Source: Acanthococcus lagerstroemiae
Lineage: Eukaryota; Arthropoda; Insecta; Hemiptera; Eriococcidae
Direction: 5' to 3'
NCBI GenBank assembly: GCA_031841125.1
Contig: CM063109.1
Coordinates: forward strand, 10,020,321 to 10,084,320
DNA: 64,000 bases
Below, piece by piece: positions 48,190-58,650 of this stretch. The notes under the pieces were generated by a model. It worked only from the letters and a program-made list of their open reading frames with translations, made no database searches and was not told the DNA's origin. Within the stretch, counting starts at the first letter, position 1, and each line of letters opens with the position of its first letter. A program made the position numbers and the translations under genes.

Positions 48190-49150
48190 TCCTATCCCTG
48201 TATGATGTGGCTGCCGCGATCTGGTATCGCCTTTTCGGCGTCCTCGGACATGGCAACGAGACTGCGGCCCAGTGGTCGACTTCGACCTGGGGGGAGAGGG
48301 CTCAATCGCCTGCATACTAAGACCTGCTGTGCGGGTAGTGCGGCAAACTGCAAGCGTCGTCGCGGACTCTCAGCGCCCCCTTCATCCCGCAGGACCCAGT
48401 CGGCAAATCTTGTTACTGCCGTCCAGTTCCGCGGGCTAGTCAGCACGACCTCCACTGGTGTCTCCGAGGCCATGCAACTTCCTGTGGACTTTTCAAGCTG
48501 CGCTCGTCCGCCGTCCCACACAGTGCAGCTGAAGATGGTGTGCTACGCATCATTGACCTCGGTTGGGCAGTGCGAGTATCGGCTAGGTACTTTCTTCCAT
48601 ACTCATTGAAGCATCCACGTCCGGTGAACATTTGCGTTAGATGGAACGTCATCTCACCATGCCGTCGCACTAGCCATGCATCCAGGTCTGGTACTAACTT
48701 CATTGTCCAGCGGCCGTTGGTAGACCTTTGGAGGCGGATCGCCTATTCTCGCGTCGTCTACCGCCATAACTTTTCCTTCATTTTCTGTCTAACCCATTTT
48801 CTCTTGCGATCCGCTGGCCAGAGTTTCTGAAAACGCGGAATCAGACTGCTTCGGTCTTCTGGGCTGCCACCTGTAGTCCATTTGTCAGAATCCAACGAGT
48901 GATCAGTTCGATGCCCGCTAAAGACCTGCAGCGAACTTTCTGCTCTGTTCTTCTTTCAACCAGTAACAGGGTATCGTCGGTAAAACAAATAATCTGGGCT
49001 CCCCTGAACAGGGTGAGCTGCAGGACCTTCTCGAACGACACATTCTACAGCACAGGTCCAAGGCGCGAACCCTAAATGGCTGAGATGCTCTTCTGCACCT
49101 GGTGGCCTTCGACACTGACATATGTCATCGTCCTACTGCCCTGATGAGCC
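48190..49150 (-). pseudogene. Decayed R1-clade LINE reverse transcriptase (ORF2 fragment)
   Basis: On the minus strand, from right to left, the order is: SVEGHQVQKSISAI, a stop, GSRLGPVL, a stop, NVSFEKVLQL; then QIICFTDDTLLLVERR with the catalytic box (usual YADD) as FTDD; ILTNGLQVAAQKTEAV; then NGRWTMKLVPDLDAWLVRRH, HGEMTFHLTQMFTGRGCF; and in another frame VWDGGRAQLEKSTG and NWTAVTRFADWVLRDE. This is the palm, thumb and C-terminal HGE-TFHLTQ--TGHGCF region typical of arthropod R1-like elements. The two stops (49045-49047, 49072-49074) are consistent with TGG to TAG and CAG to TAG changes at the conserved W and Q. The segment between the thumb and RRHGE is much shorter than in intact elements and at least two frame shifts are present, so it is dead. 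Higher GC than its surroundings fits an inserted element. Confidence 0.88.
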
Positions 49151-49743
49151 ATTTTCCTGCCATGAAAAACGAATTTACCGGTTTCCTTTTACATGGTCCT
49201 TTATGACAGTATTTTTTCTATTTTTTCTGAACTTTATCTTCCGACTTACAGGGGGCTTTCCTGCGCTCCATCACATACACATATTCATGTGTTCCTGTAT
49301 TTTTTTGCGCTGAATTCGAATCTTGTATTAAAAATGCTCCACAAGACGTAATTATGTTGTAAAATGTAAACAGGCCTCGAAAGTGGCCAAAAAGGTCATT
49401 TCATGTGTTTCTAAGGTTGATTCTAGACTTTTTACAAATCGGTGACAAAAAAAAAAAGACTGGAAGATGTAAGTTTCTGGGTCAATTTTTTAGCTAGATT
49501 TCGAATCTGATCGTCAAGTTTTTACTAAAACGGTCTCTTGACTGAAATACTATATGTGTTTAGTAAGTAAAGTTTCAATTGAAATAACCTGAGAATGAAA
49601 AAAGACTTTCTGAAGTGATTTTGGGGTAACACTGCCTGTAGCCTTATCACTTCGTGTTTTGAGTTGCAAGTTATTCCGTTAATTTGGTTACGAGTTATCA
49701 TTTTCTGAAGATGGAGTGGGAAGTGCCGAGTTCTTTCAGAATA
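49151..49743. other. Uncertain DNA between LINE and mariner remnants
   Basis: It probably includes the eroded 5' part of the mariner element, but I could not align a frame to transposase here. An A-run lies at 49447-49458. Confidence 0.35.
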
Positions 49744-50402
49744 AAACAACGTCTGATGATCACTTTTTATTACGATCTCTGAAATTGGGTCTTTTGCCAC
49801 ATTCACCATACATTCCGGACATGTGTCCGCCTGATTTTCATGTGTTCGGCCCTTCTAAGAAAGAATTTGCCTGAAAGGTGTTCGTAAATGAAGAAGTAAA
49901 GCCAGTGACTAGCCCAAGTTGGCGCAAATAATTTTCGCGATGCAATTTTCAATTTGCAGGCTGACCACTCAAAAGAGTGACCAAAAAATCACCATAATTC
50001 CCATATTTTCGACTAAAAATTATTCTCATTCAGACTTTATGTAATCTTCGGCTCTCGTGTCTTGGAAAACAAAAAACAAACATACATCACAAGTTTTTCG
50101 CAGCATCACACACTCGACTCACGCACACTTGTCTTGTATACGTATATCACATATCAGATTGAAGAAACACTTTTTCCAGTTTTTTTCTCTCGATAAATTG
50201 ATAATAGTTAAAATGAGCATTTTTATATTTTTTTAAAGGAATTTTTTTAAAAAGTGACTTTTTTTTATTAAAAAGTGACTTTCGTGACCAAAGGTGACCA
50301 GAGGTGACTTAAGGTGAAAAAAGTGACCGAGTGGTAAGCCTGAATTTGGTATTACGCTGGGACAAATGCTTCAATAAAGGTAGCACCTACATAGAATTAT
50401 AG
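49744..50402 (+). pseudogene. Mariner transposase C-terminal fragment, split by a MITE
   Basis: The frame from about 49744 reads RSLKLGLLPHSPYIPDMCPP then DFHVFGPSKK. This corresponds to the HP-YSPDLAPSD-HLF block that holds the third catalytic aspartate of mariner DD34D transposases. A stop interrupts at 49872-49874, then KVFVNEEVKP and SWRK follow, a second stop at 49929-49931 and a frame change. The piece AIFNL ends exactly at 49956, where a 386-bp element intervenes. VLRWDKCFNKGSTYIEL with its stop codon resumes at 50349-50402, the normal mariner C-terminus. The N-terminal helix-turn-helix region and the first two catalytic aspartates were not found. Confidence 0.85.
49957..50342. mobile_element. 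CAGGCTG-ended element with 6-bp target duplication (386 bp)
   Basis: The left end CAGGCTGACCACTC (49957) and inverted right end CAGGCTTACCACTC (to 50342) match at 13 of 14. GTGACC/GGTGACCA words recur inside the right end and GAGTGACCAAAAA near the left. AATTTG lies directly at both ends (49951-49956, 50343-50348). Taking out the element and one AATTTG makes the mariner frame continuous through NL-VLRWDKC, so the duplication is 6 bp and the insertion postdates the mariner copy. No coding frame is present. Confidence 0.88.
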
Positions 50403-51557
50403 TATTTTTGATTTACTTATCGAATATTTCTTCAAAAATAAATTTCATTCATTTGTTCTCGAGTTATTTTGATGGGAATCTTACTTACTGAACATCCATA
50501 GTAAGGTCCATTTTTCTCCATTTGATATTATTGGAAAAAATAGTATTCCTAGATTTATTTTTTGACGGTACTGATTCTAAACCTGATTTCAAAATTGCAT
50601 TAAACATTTTTTTCACCTCGAATGTGACCTTTTAAAGGTCCATATATATAACTTACACATTAAAGGAAAAAAGTGTTCCGGAATCAAATGTTTACACTGA
50701 TTGCGATTCTGATCTTAAAATTTAAATAAAGCCTAAGCTAGTGGACAACGGGCGTAGGTAATGAAAAATCTTCAGTTTCGTCGATGCGACACAACATTAT
50801 TTTCGAGTTCTCCAAAAATTAGAAAAATGTAAAGAAATCAACGATTTCTCGAAAAAATCCGAATTTGTTGAAAAAGTAAATACGATCTTCCCTTTACCTT
50901 CGCAACATTCTTTAACCTCAAGAAAATAATATTTATTATTGAAAAAAATAATAGTTTAATTCAGTTTTAAGAGTAATTATTTTGATATAGTAAAATTAAT
51001 TTTAAATAAATTTATTGAATTCCTCGAAAAAAATGTAATGACTGACACGATTACATCCTGATATGAACTTTGAACTAATAAACCACAAACAAGATTTAGA
51101 TAAAAGTGAACCAATTTCGCGAAATAAAAGATGACTACAGAAGATACGTAACCATTACATCGTTAATAATTATCGAAATTATCTGGAAAACCTTTAATAC
51201 AGAATACAGAAAAATTATTTATAGTGGATAGAACACTCTTCTCCGAAATTTATTAGTTGAACTTGAGCATGTAACTGGACGAGAAGACTATTATGGTCAT
51301 CTATAGAAGTGAAGTTGACCAAAGGGCATTTAGAATCGTTTCAACATTCGATGATAGGACTACTACTCGGAGTACGAGCGCAAATCAAAGCATTTCTAAT
51401 CCAGTTGCACTGGAGCACGCGCACCAGGCTGGATTTTCCACCACGTGTACTGTACCAGGTGAAAAAATACACATTAAAAAAATTCGATTTTTTTAAAACT
51501 TATTGGTACTCACTGGATGTTTTTTGTTTCAGTTTTCTTTGGGGGGGGGGGGACGTA
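50403..51557. other. No gene recognised
   Basis: Very AT-rich DNA. A 13-base G-run at 51540-51552 stands just before the next repeat. Confidence 0.45.
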
Positions 51558-51645
51558 TGGCGATGCACGCATGCCAAAGTGACCCCTATGACACCGCACC
51601 CCCGACCACAGGAACTACCCTTTCGAGTATCGCGTCAGTGACCGG
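51558..51645 (+). repeat. Dispersed repeat C, copy 3
   Basis: GCACGCATGCCAAAGTGACC through CCTTTCGAGTATCGCGTCAG to a G-run at 51641-51651. It is aligned in reverse with 45608-45692 for about 85 bp and more loosely with 11430-11512. Confidence 0.6.
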
Positions 51646-52150
51646 GGGGGGGGGTTAAAGGGTTTTTTATTTACTTATTTACAAGTTTTGAATTGCACCA
51701 CGCGAGAAAATGAAAGATCGCCGGCCCTGACTAGCACATCTCAATAAACTTCATCAAGATGAAACAGAAATTTTCGATTGAACCTTTGATAATATTGAAG
51801 AAATATTATTGTGGATAAACTAAATTTTCATGGTTTTGTAGTTCTCCTTCAAGAAGGAAAGACGGTCATATTGCAAAAATAATGATATTCAGTAAAATGA
51901 AGAATACTCTCTCCGCTCGTAAATGCAGAATTCCAACACTTCAGCATAAATCTCAATATTCATTGCCCTTCCCCATCCCAATGGATTTTTCTTCCAAATA
52001 CCTGAAGTCAGATGCGCACAAAGAAATTTTCGCGTCAAGTTACCCATGTTTCCATTCTGAAGAATTGATTGAAACCTATAAGAGAGGGCTGAAAAGAATG
52101 CAACGAATTTTTTTCTGTTATCGTATCGATGAATAACAAACCATGATTCA
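51646..52150. other. No gene recognised
   Basis: Overlapping frames on both strands at 51882-52236 are unsupported. Confidence 0.4.
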
Positions 52151-52285
52151 CAGCTCTTCTTTATTAATGGATATCTCGACGTTCCATGAAGTCTAACAAG
52201 GAAAAAATCCAAACTTTTTTCACAGCTCTTTTTCATTGCTGGATATCTCGAAGTCCTATGAAGTTGAACAAGAAAAATACCTCCC
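52151..52285 (+). repeat. Two-unit tandem repeat, period 72 bp
   Basis: CAGCTCTTCTTTATTAATGG (52151) and CAGCTCTTTTTCATTGCTGG (52223), each followed by ATATCTCGA-GT-C-ATGAAGT and AACAAG-AAAAA. Confidence 0.8.
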
Positions 52286-53190
52286 TTTTCTCCGAAAAGT
52301 CGGTAAAACCAAATCTAGTTTGGTCGAAAAAATAGAAAACGAGTGGGCGAATACCAGCACACGGTAACGCAGAAGTTAGCATACGGTATACGTATAGTAA
52401 ATTATTTTTCCGTTCTCCCGCACACATGTCATGTCCCGCGTACAGTCTGCTCAATATTTCATCCCTTCTTACGAACAATTTCCAGAGGGTAATTCTAGCA
52501 GCACACCCTTGTAAGGAAGTCACTATACAGATAATATATGTCGAACACAACAAATTAGGAATGTACGTTATAAGGTGTCATGGTCGCTGCATTCTTTTCA
52601 CACCTGGTTGTAGAAGTACCCACAATAATCGAGACTAGAAATGACTCATGACTAGCAGCACCAGCTGAAGACAGAAACCAACAACCAAGTTCTCGACTTC
52701 ATGTAAGAAATGCATCACTGTTTTAGTGGCATAAAATACCTACAATACATGGGTGTTCGTTAGTTCAGAAAGGGTTTACTGCAGTCTTCGAGTAACTTTA
52801 TAGTATTACTTGTCAGACTGGATGAATAGCATAAGTGTTCTTTACAGCGATGAAGGTAGCAAGTACGAAACATGTACGACGAAATTTCCCATGGTCTCAA
52901 ATTCAGTCAACTCCACAGCAGTAATGGTAATCGATTCCACTCCTCTTCCCATACCAACAGAATACAGATTCCTAAACCAAAAATGAATGTGTGGACAGGG
53001 AGCATGAAGAACATTGAGAGTCCAGAAGTCTGTACCCCTCCATATTATTTCTCTCGAGGGAATAGCTCTGAAAATTTAAAAAGGTTTTGCTGTTTGAGTC
53101 ACTGCTTAGTAACGTCCCTTTCCCTTTCAAAATTCAAGGCTATCACTGCTATAGCAAATTCAAGTTTTGGGCCGCTGCAGTGTTTGGAAG
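52286..53190. other. Presumed first intron of the kinase gene
   Basis: No exon recognised. Plus-strand frame 52872-53207 has no domain and is antisense to the gene. Confidence 0.45.
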
Positions 53191-53315
53191 TAGTGGAGAT
53201 GTTCTAAACCACTTGAGACTCGTTTAGTCTCGCCACTCGCTCACCGAGACCACGCGAGACCACTCGAGACTAAACGAGTCTCGAGCGGTCTCAAATGTCT
53301 CAAACAACACCACTA
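53191..53315. mobile_element. Small palindromic hAT-type MITE (125 bp) in the kinase intron
   Basis: Starts TAGTGGAGATGTT (53191) and ends AACAACACCACTA (to 53315), inverted at 11 of 13. The flanking 8-mers TTTGGAAG (53183-53190) and GTTGAAAG (53316-53323) agree at 6 of 8. Inside is a perfect 18-bp inverted repeat, GAGACTCGTTTAGTCTCG (53215-53232) and its complement (53265-53282), with a 32-bp loop of further GAGACC words. It lies 175 bp past the splice donor of the kinase exon. Confidence 0.7.
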
Positions 53316-53484
53316 GTTGAAAGGAAGAGATGAGAAAAAGAGACGCGAGGAAGGTGTGCTGAAAGCGAAAAGTTGATCCGATACAACAGCATTTTCCCGG
53401 TAGTTTTTAGGTCCCAATTCGCTCCTGGCTATACATCATGTTCGCTACCCAAAACCCGAAACCAGGCCAAACATTCGAAAACAG

Positions 53485-53490
53485 TCTTAC
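53485..53490 (-). other. 5' splice donor GTAAGA
   Basis: Minus-strand context TTCAAG then GTAAGA. It cuts exactly after codon 116 (AAG, Lys), leaving a phase-0 junction, and coding similarity to TESK kinases ends here. Confidence 0.85.
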
Positions 53491-53838
53491 CTTGAAAACT
53501 TCGGAGAAGAATCCATCGCCGATCTTCTCGCATGCGAAATCGTCGAGCCGCGTCAGGTTGGAAACGGCATGCTTCAGCGCCCGGCACGACGATCCGGTAA
53601 TTCGACAGTCGGGTGAGAGGATCAGATGCACGTCGTCGTCACCACCACTACCGGGTGCATATTTCTCGTCCACGTCCACAGACCCGGCAACGGCGACCGC
53701 GGAAGTTCGACATGGGGTGGGCACACTGACAGGACTGCGGAAAAACGGTGACATATCCGAAGCGATCGGCTCGGAGGCCTCGCACAAGTCGGGACCGGCA
53801 TTTTCGCAGTAGCCGCTGTCGCGCCCGCTACTATGCAT
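53491..53838 (-). CDS. cdi: TESK/center divider-type protein kinase, first coding exon (partial)
   Basis: This 116-codon exon encodes the N-terminus of a dual-specificity kinase of the LIMK/TESK group, which phosphorylates cofilin and so controls actin turnover; the Drosophila member is center divider. Residues 1-80 are a variable, acidic and Ser/Pro-rich leader. Residues 83-116 ([19 protein letters not shown], then the loop [10 protein letters not shown] at 107-116) match the start of the TESK kinase domain. The loop has GxGFFSEV instead of GxGxxG, as is usual in this group. The catalytic Lys and all later subdomains must lie in downstream exons at lower coordinates; none was recognised here. 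The ATG is preceded in frame by a TGA at 53863-53865 and is the first available start. The exon is much more GC- and CpG-rich than its surroundings. The plus-strand open frame over the same bases (53438-53812) is its shadow. The family call is firm; TESK versus LIMK rests on FFSEV and the SSCRALK segment. Confidence 0.9.
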
Positions 53839-53966
53839 CGTACGTGCGGTACAACGAACGTATCAACGCGGTATAGGCGATGGCTAAGTCACCATTACTA
53901 CGTGTCCACCGAATTTGAAACGGGGTCTCGGATGTGGGTCGCGCGTACTCAGACATACGAGAAAAT
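53839..53966 (-). other. cdi: 5' untranslated part of the kinase exon
   Basis: Between the start codon and the acceptor-like sequence at 53967 the minus strand has stops, including in-frame TGA at 53863-53865, so it is untranslated if transcribed. A preceding non-coding exon would then lie beyond 53980. Alternatively transcription starts within this stretch. Confidence 0.55.
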
Positions 53967-53980
53967 CTGAAACAGAAAAA
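53967..53980 (-). other. Candidate 3' splice acceptor before the first coding exon
   Basis: On the minus strand TTTTTCTGTTTCAG is a pyrimidine tract plus AG at a sensible distance (128 bp) upstream of the ATG. It implies a spliced 5' leader. It is a motif match only. Confidence 0.55.
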
Positions 53981-54109
53981 TGCGCCAAGCTTAATATTTG
54001 AGCAGTAAAGTAATGCTTAAGCTGGTCAATAAAATAATAAAAACTTGCATTTTCAAGCAACAGCTGCGAGAATGAGTTCAACTACAAAATATGTGGAGTT
54101 AGAACCCTC

Positions 54110-54264
54110 TAAACGCAAAGTATGCTGAACCGCCATTTTTATCCTTATTTTTTCCGATGACGATCAAACGTGTCGCGGGCGGCGATCGAGTCTGCCGGCG
54201 ATGAAGATCGAAGTTGCACGGTGAATGAAAAGATAAAAATGACGGCTTAGCATGCTCGATTTTA
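54110..54264. mobile_element. TA-flanked inverted-repeat MITE (about 151 bp)
   Basis: The left arm from 54112 (AACGCAAAGTATGCTGAACC) and the inverted right arm ending at 54262 (AAATCGAGCATGCTAAGCCG) pair, and continue CCATTTTTATC/TCATTTTTATC. TA flanks both sides (54110-54111, 54263-54264). The centre holds a CpG-rich GGGCGGCGATCGAGTCTGCC segment. Its position 144 bp upstream of the kinase acceptor means it could lie in the 5' intron or promoter. Confidence 0.65.
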
Positions 54265-56317
54265 TAATGCTCTAGAGGAGCTAAAGACTTCGTGATCTGA
54301 TGGTTCCACAACACGGTAACAATCGTTTCATTGGTGATCTTATCTCAAGACGTAGAGGCGGGGGTAGATACAGAATGCGAACGAAGTCGTACAGAGGACA
54401 TCCACGAAAACAAAGAACCCAACATGACATTTCAAAGTAGTAACAAGATTGCACACAAAGGGAAGAAGTACGAAGTTATGGCAGTTTCGATAACCTCAGG
54501 TTCGTACCGTTGGCAGAGGAAAGCGCAACTGGCATTGCTCTCACTGAGCTCACGGTTCACCTTCAACTTCTTGTTTTCCACATATGTGCGCCAAAATAAA
54601 GGTTAAGGGCTTCATTTCTTGCTTGTCGGCTAACAGTGTTATCGTACCTCAGATGTAGCCCCCCCTCCCTTTCGAAAAGTCACGCTATGAGACTAAATCA
54701 CCTGCGAAATATCACACGGAAAAAGTACCTCAACTTCTGAACCTGTAAGATGTGTCATGAAATATCCTGTATTTTTTTATTACGAAGTCAGATCGATATA
54801 GAACAAACGAGGATCTTCAAGTGACAAGGTGTAGTTTCTTTTCAAGTAAGAAAACCCCATTCTCACACAACGGTATAGAATAGTATTAAACAAAAATTCA
54901 AATAAGGATATATAGGACCGCGATTAGGAATATCGCATTAGAATTTCGATCGAGCCCGATCTGGGTCCAAAAACTCAATAAGTATCAAAGTAGGGGTATT
55001 TCGGGTGACTGATTGTAAATACTGTATCAGATTTTCGATCCAGCCTTCATTCAGACTCAAAAAATTTCAGTTTCAGACCTAAAATGAGCAAAAGAGAGTT
55101 ATTTTGAAAATCCATTCGGCTTTGTGGCCCAAATCCGGGACGGTCCGACACCATGTTCGATTTTTCGAGTCAAGTCAAGTTTGACCACTCTGGGTCCACA
55201 ATTGGACCTTCGGGCCCAAATCAGGGTTGGATTAAAAACTAATGCAATATTCGTAATCAGCGACCGAAAATACCTCTTTCTTATGCCTTGTTTGATATCT
55301 TTGAAATTTTGTAATTCCGAAGTTGGTGGTAGGAGTAAACCCCCAAGGGCGAATTTTTTACTTCGGATTTCCGGTATCGATCCGACTTCGCAATAAAAAT
55401 AAAAATGAAAAAAAAACAACTATTTTATGACACATTTGGTATACTGGTAATTCACGGTTTTAGATTCAAGGGAAGGGAGTAGGTTATCAAAGTTTTAAGA
55501 GAAGAAAACAGCTAGAAAAGACGTTTGAAAAAAGACGTTGAACGGAGGGGATAAAGACAAAAAGTAAGGAAGATCTTGGCTCTCGGACGCTGAATCTTAG
55601 TACGCTGCTATACAATTTTCCCTACGGCAAGGGGAGAGAAAAAGTTGCGGTCAGATATTCTGCCTATTGAGGGTATATCAGAAAACTAGGATAGTATTGT
55701 TATACTCAGTGGGGGTAGATTCAAGGGACTCAAAAGTTTAATGGCAACATGAGCTGAACTGTCTGACGTCTTAAAGGTAGAAGTTCCTAATGTTCAACAT
55801 TTTTAACCTCCCAAACCTCTATGATGCTGTGAATCACTTAGATACAAAACAATTCTAGAACAATCTGTGCAGTACACATGAAACTCACAAAAATCGGCCA
55901 AAAATATTACAAGCTTGGGTACTATTCATAAGCGCAAGTAGAAGACGGAGACTTGGGAGAATCAGCCTCGCCCTATATTCCATCAGAAATTTGTAAATTA
56001 CACATGAAGAACAGGAGTGCAGCTTTGCTATACAAACTGCGAGCGAAGCAAGCAAGGATTTCGACCCCTCACTTTTGAAAAGCTGATTACAATAATTATG
56101 GTTACTCGGTAGGGAGTGCGCCATCTCTCCAAATTCAGATTATCCGTCTGGACCGAATTCGAATATTTCTAGTTTAATAATAATTGAAGATAAACCTATA
56201 TTAATAACCGATAACATTTTTCTGATGTTTAACAGCAACGATATGTTCACAAAATGTGGGTAAAATAGGTGACATTCTCAGTTAGTATTAAGCTATAAGA
56301 CTCTTAAATTTGGTAAT
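54265..56317. other. Upstream flank or 5' intron of the kinase gene; nothing firm
   Basis: Overlapping antiparallel frames at 55099-55419 have no domain. Around 54935-55215 words CCGATCTGGGTCC, CTGGGTCCACAATTGGACC and GGCCCAAATC recur without clear units. No promoter motif can be defended. Confidence 0.4.
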
Positions 56318-57449
56318 CAGAGACGAAACTTGACTTTCAATTTGGGGGGGGGGGGGGGGGGAGAGAAAAAATTTGCCGACAAATATTTTTTTGAAAATTA
56401 AAAATTCGCTTAAAATTGTTTTTTAATTTGATAATATACCGATTTTCTAATCAGACTATTTTTTAATTGAGGAAAAAAAAAAAATCTTAGAAAATGAAAA
56501 ATTCTAATGAAGCTGCCGAATTATTGGGGTGTTTAACCCCCTCCCCCATAGTTTCGTCCCTGCAAATGCAGATTGGAACCTTATCCCCCAAACCCTCACA
56601 TTTGCACACATGGAGGGTAAGCAGGAAGGATGTTAGGAATACTTGAGAGGAACACAAGGTGGTTATTTACTCCTGGTGATATTATTTTTCTGAATTTCCA
56701 TTGATTCTTCTCCTAAATTGGTTTAATAAAATAAAATAAAATAAAATACTACAAAGTTTCAGGTCGATTGGATTAGGGGAATCCGTGCCACAAGCTCCCT
56801 TTCGTTCTTATGGGAAAAACACAATGGAGTTTTGACTTTTATTCCAGACTAAATCACCCTCCTATACTCTCCAGGATCAAAGCCCGTAAATTAAACAATA
56901 GAACATATGCTATCGGATTCAGCTTGTGACACTGGAAAATAAGTCTTTTTCTTTCAACTTTTAGATTTTAATAAAATGTTCAACTTTCTCAAATTTCAGG
57001 CTCTAGGTCAAACAGAAAATCTAGTAAAACAGAATAGTCACTGAAATTCGAAATTCAACGTTTGCTACCGACTTTCAGATTTCTGAAATGTCTTCCACAT
57101 TTCAACTTTGTTTCAATCTTTTAGATAACGTTCGATACTTAGTTTGAAACCTTCGGTTTTTGACTGACTAGTCTCTGACAGGAGTCCAGGGTACTCTATT
57201 CTCAGAAATGAAATTTGACTTTCAGTTTGGAGAAGCGGAGAAGAAAAGTTTGCCGACGAATATTTTTTTTAAACTAAAAATTCGCCGACGAAATTTTAAA
57301 AAAATTAAAATTTTGCCGATTTTTTGATTGAAAAGAAAAATAAACAACCAAACATTCATAAAAAATGAAAAATTTAAATGAACAGTTTCAAAATTTGTGG
57401 AATGCCAAATTATGAGGGGAGGGGGTCACCCCCCATAGGTTTGTCTCTG
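56318..57449. mobile_element. Composite hAT element made of two related MITE units (1132 bp)
   Basis: Unit 1 is 56318-56562 (CAGAGACGAAACTTG to AGTTTCGTCCCTG) and unit 2 is 57203-57449 (CAGAAATGAAATTTG to GGTTTGTCTCTG). They share GACTTTCA-TTTGG, AAATTTGCCGAC-AATATTTTTTT, AAAATGAAAAATT-TAATGAA and CCCCCATAG. Neither unit alone has a target duplication. The outermost flanks TTGGTAAT (56310-56317) and TTGGCAAT (57450-57457) match at 7 of 8, so the whole 1132 bp appears to have moved as one. A long G-run sits at 56344-56361 and an (AAAAT)n tract at 56724-56748. Confidence 0.65.
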
Positions 57450-58231
57450 TTGGCAATGTAGAGAAATTGAGAATTATAAATTCTGGACACTCCTTACTTA
57501 GGGACTACTGACATGAAAAACCCATGTTCAGAACATTTCTGGTTGTTCTGCTCAACGGTGGCGATTGCTCATTTAATACTGGGAGGGAGGGGGTAATCCA
57601 AATGATCAGGTATCAAGATTTTTGGGTCAAGAAGCACTCTCTGTTTCGTAAAGATACTATAAATTTCCTTCGCGGTCAGTTTTGGGGAAAGGGAACTTCC
57701 GCCCACAGCCATAGGATTGCCGCCATTGTTCTTACTCACACTCCTTCAACTCTGTTAATCGTTCATATTTCTAAACAAGTTATGAGAACTCTGTAGTTTC
57801 AAAAATTGAAAATTTGCCATCGCAAGTCTTCAACTCTTGAGAATTTAACTTACGTTGATATCACTATTTAAAGTACTAGACGAATGATACGTGAACACTG
57901 AATACAAGCAATCAGAGGCGTCGGAAGGTTTTCATTAGAAGGGGGAGGGTGAAAATTAAAAATTTGACTCCACAGGCAAAAGAATACTGAATTAATTAGC
58001 AAGAAGTTAAGTAAATCTTGCTACTAAAATCTCTGAAGGCCACTTTTCCCTAACTTTCTGAATAGTTTTTTTGTTTTTTTCTTGTGTGGGTGAGGGAGAA
58101 GTGCAAATGATACGCTGTACTCTTGCGCCCCGCTGTTCAAACGCCACAGCAAGCAATGAACAGTTACGTACATCGAAGCTTTGTAGCCCTATTAAAATTA
58201 TTTGGGCTCCTTATCGAGGACTACAACCTCT
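57450..58231. other. No gene recognised
   Basis: Plus-strand frames 57524-57796 and 58071-58280 are unsupported. Confidence 0.4.
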
Positions 58232-58650
58232 TCGTCTGATGATGATAATGATAAGATTATCAGTCTTACGATCGGTTTGATGCAGCTCTCCATTTCTTCC
58301 TATCTTGTGCAAGTTCTTTCATTTTGTAATAACACATTTGACACCCTTGATCATCAGTTCAACATACTGGAATCTTTGACGACCTACCCATTTCTTTCCC
58401 TCCATTCATCCTTCTAGCAGCTGTGATATTATTCCTGGGTGCCTCAAATTATGCCCTATTAGTTAATCTCTCCTTCTCTTCAGACAATTCCAAATACCCA
58501 TTTTACCTCCTAGTCTATTAATTACTTTCTCATTTCTTACCTTTTCCGCCCATTTGATGCTAAGTATCCGCCTATAGCACCACATCTCAAAAGCTTCGAT
58601 CCTTTTCTCTGGTTTTCCTATGGTCCACGTTTCATATCTAGCCCGCCAAA
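58232..58650 (-). pseudogene. Decayed LINE reverse transcriptase C-terminus with GAT-rich 3' tail
   Basis: The minus strand reads ARYETWTIGKPEK, RIEAFEMWCYRRILSIKWAE, VINRLGGKMGIW, RRRD then a stop, LIGHNLRHPGIISQLLEG, GRQRFQYVELMIKGVKC, and in a shifted frame KWRAASNRS before a stop. This is the C-terminal domain of the same broad non-LTR class as 38096-38690. It terminates in a short ATC/GAT repeat (TGATGATGATAATGATAAG at about 58238-58256), as expected for a simple-repeat LINE 3' end, so this end is the true 3' terminus of the insertion. Several stops and shifts make it non-functional. Confidence 0.85.

Noticed and set aside
53438..53812. 124-codon plus-strand protein
   Set aside because: It is the antisense shadow of the kinase exon.
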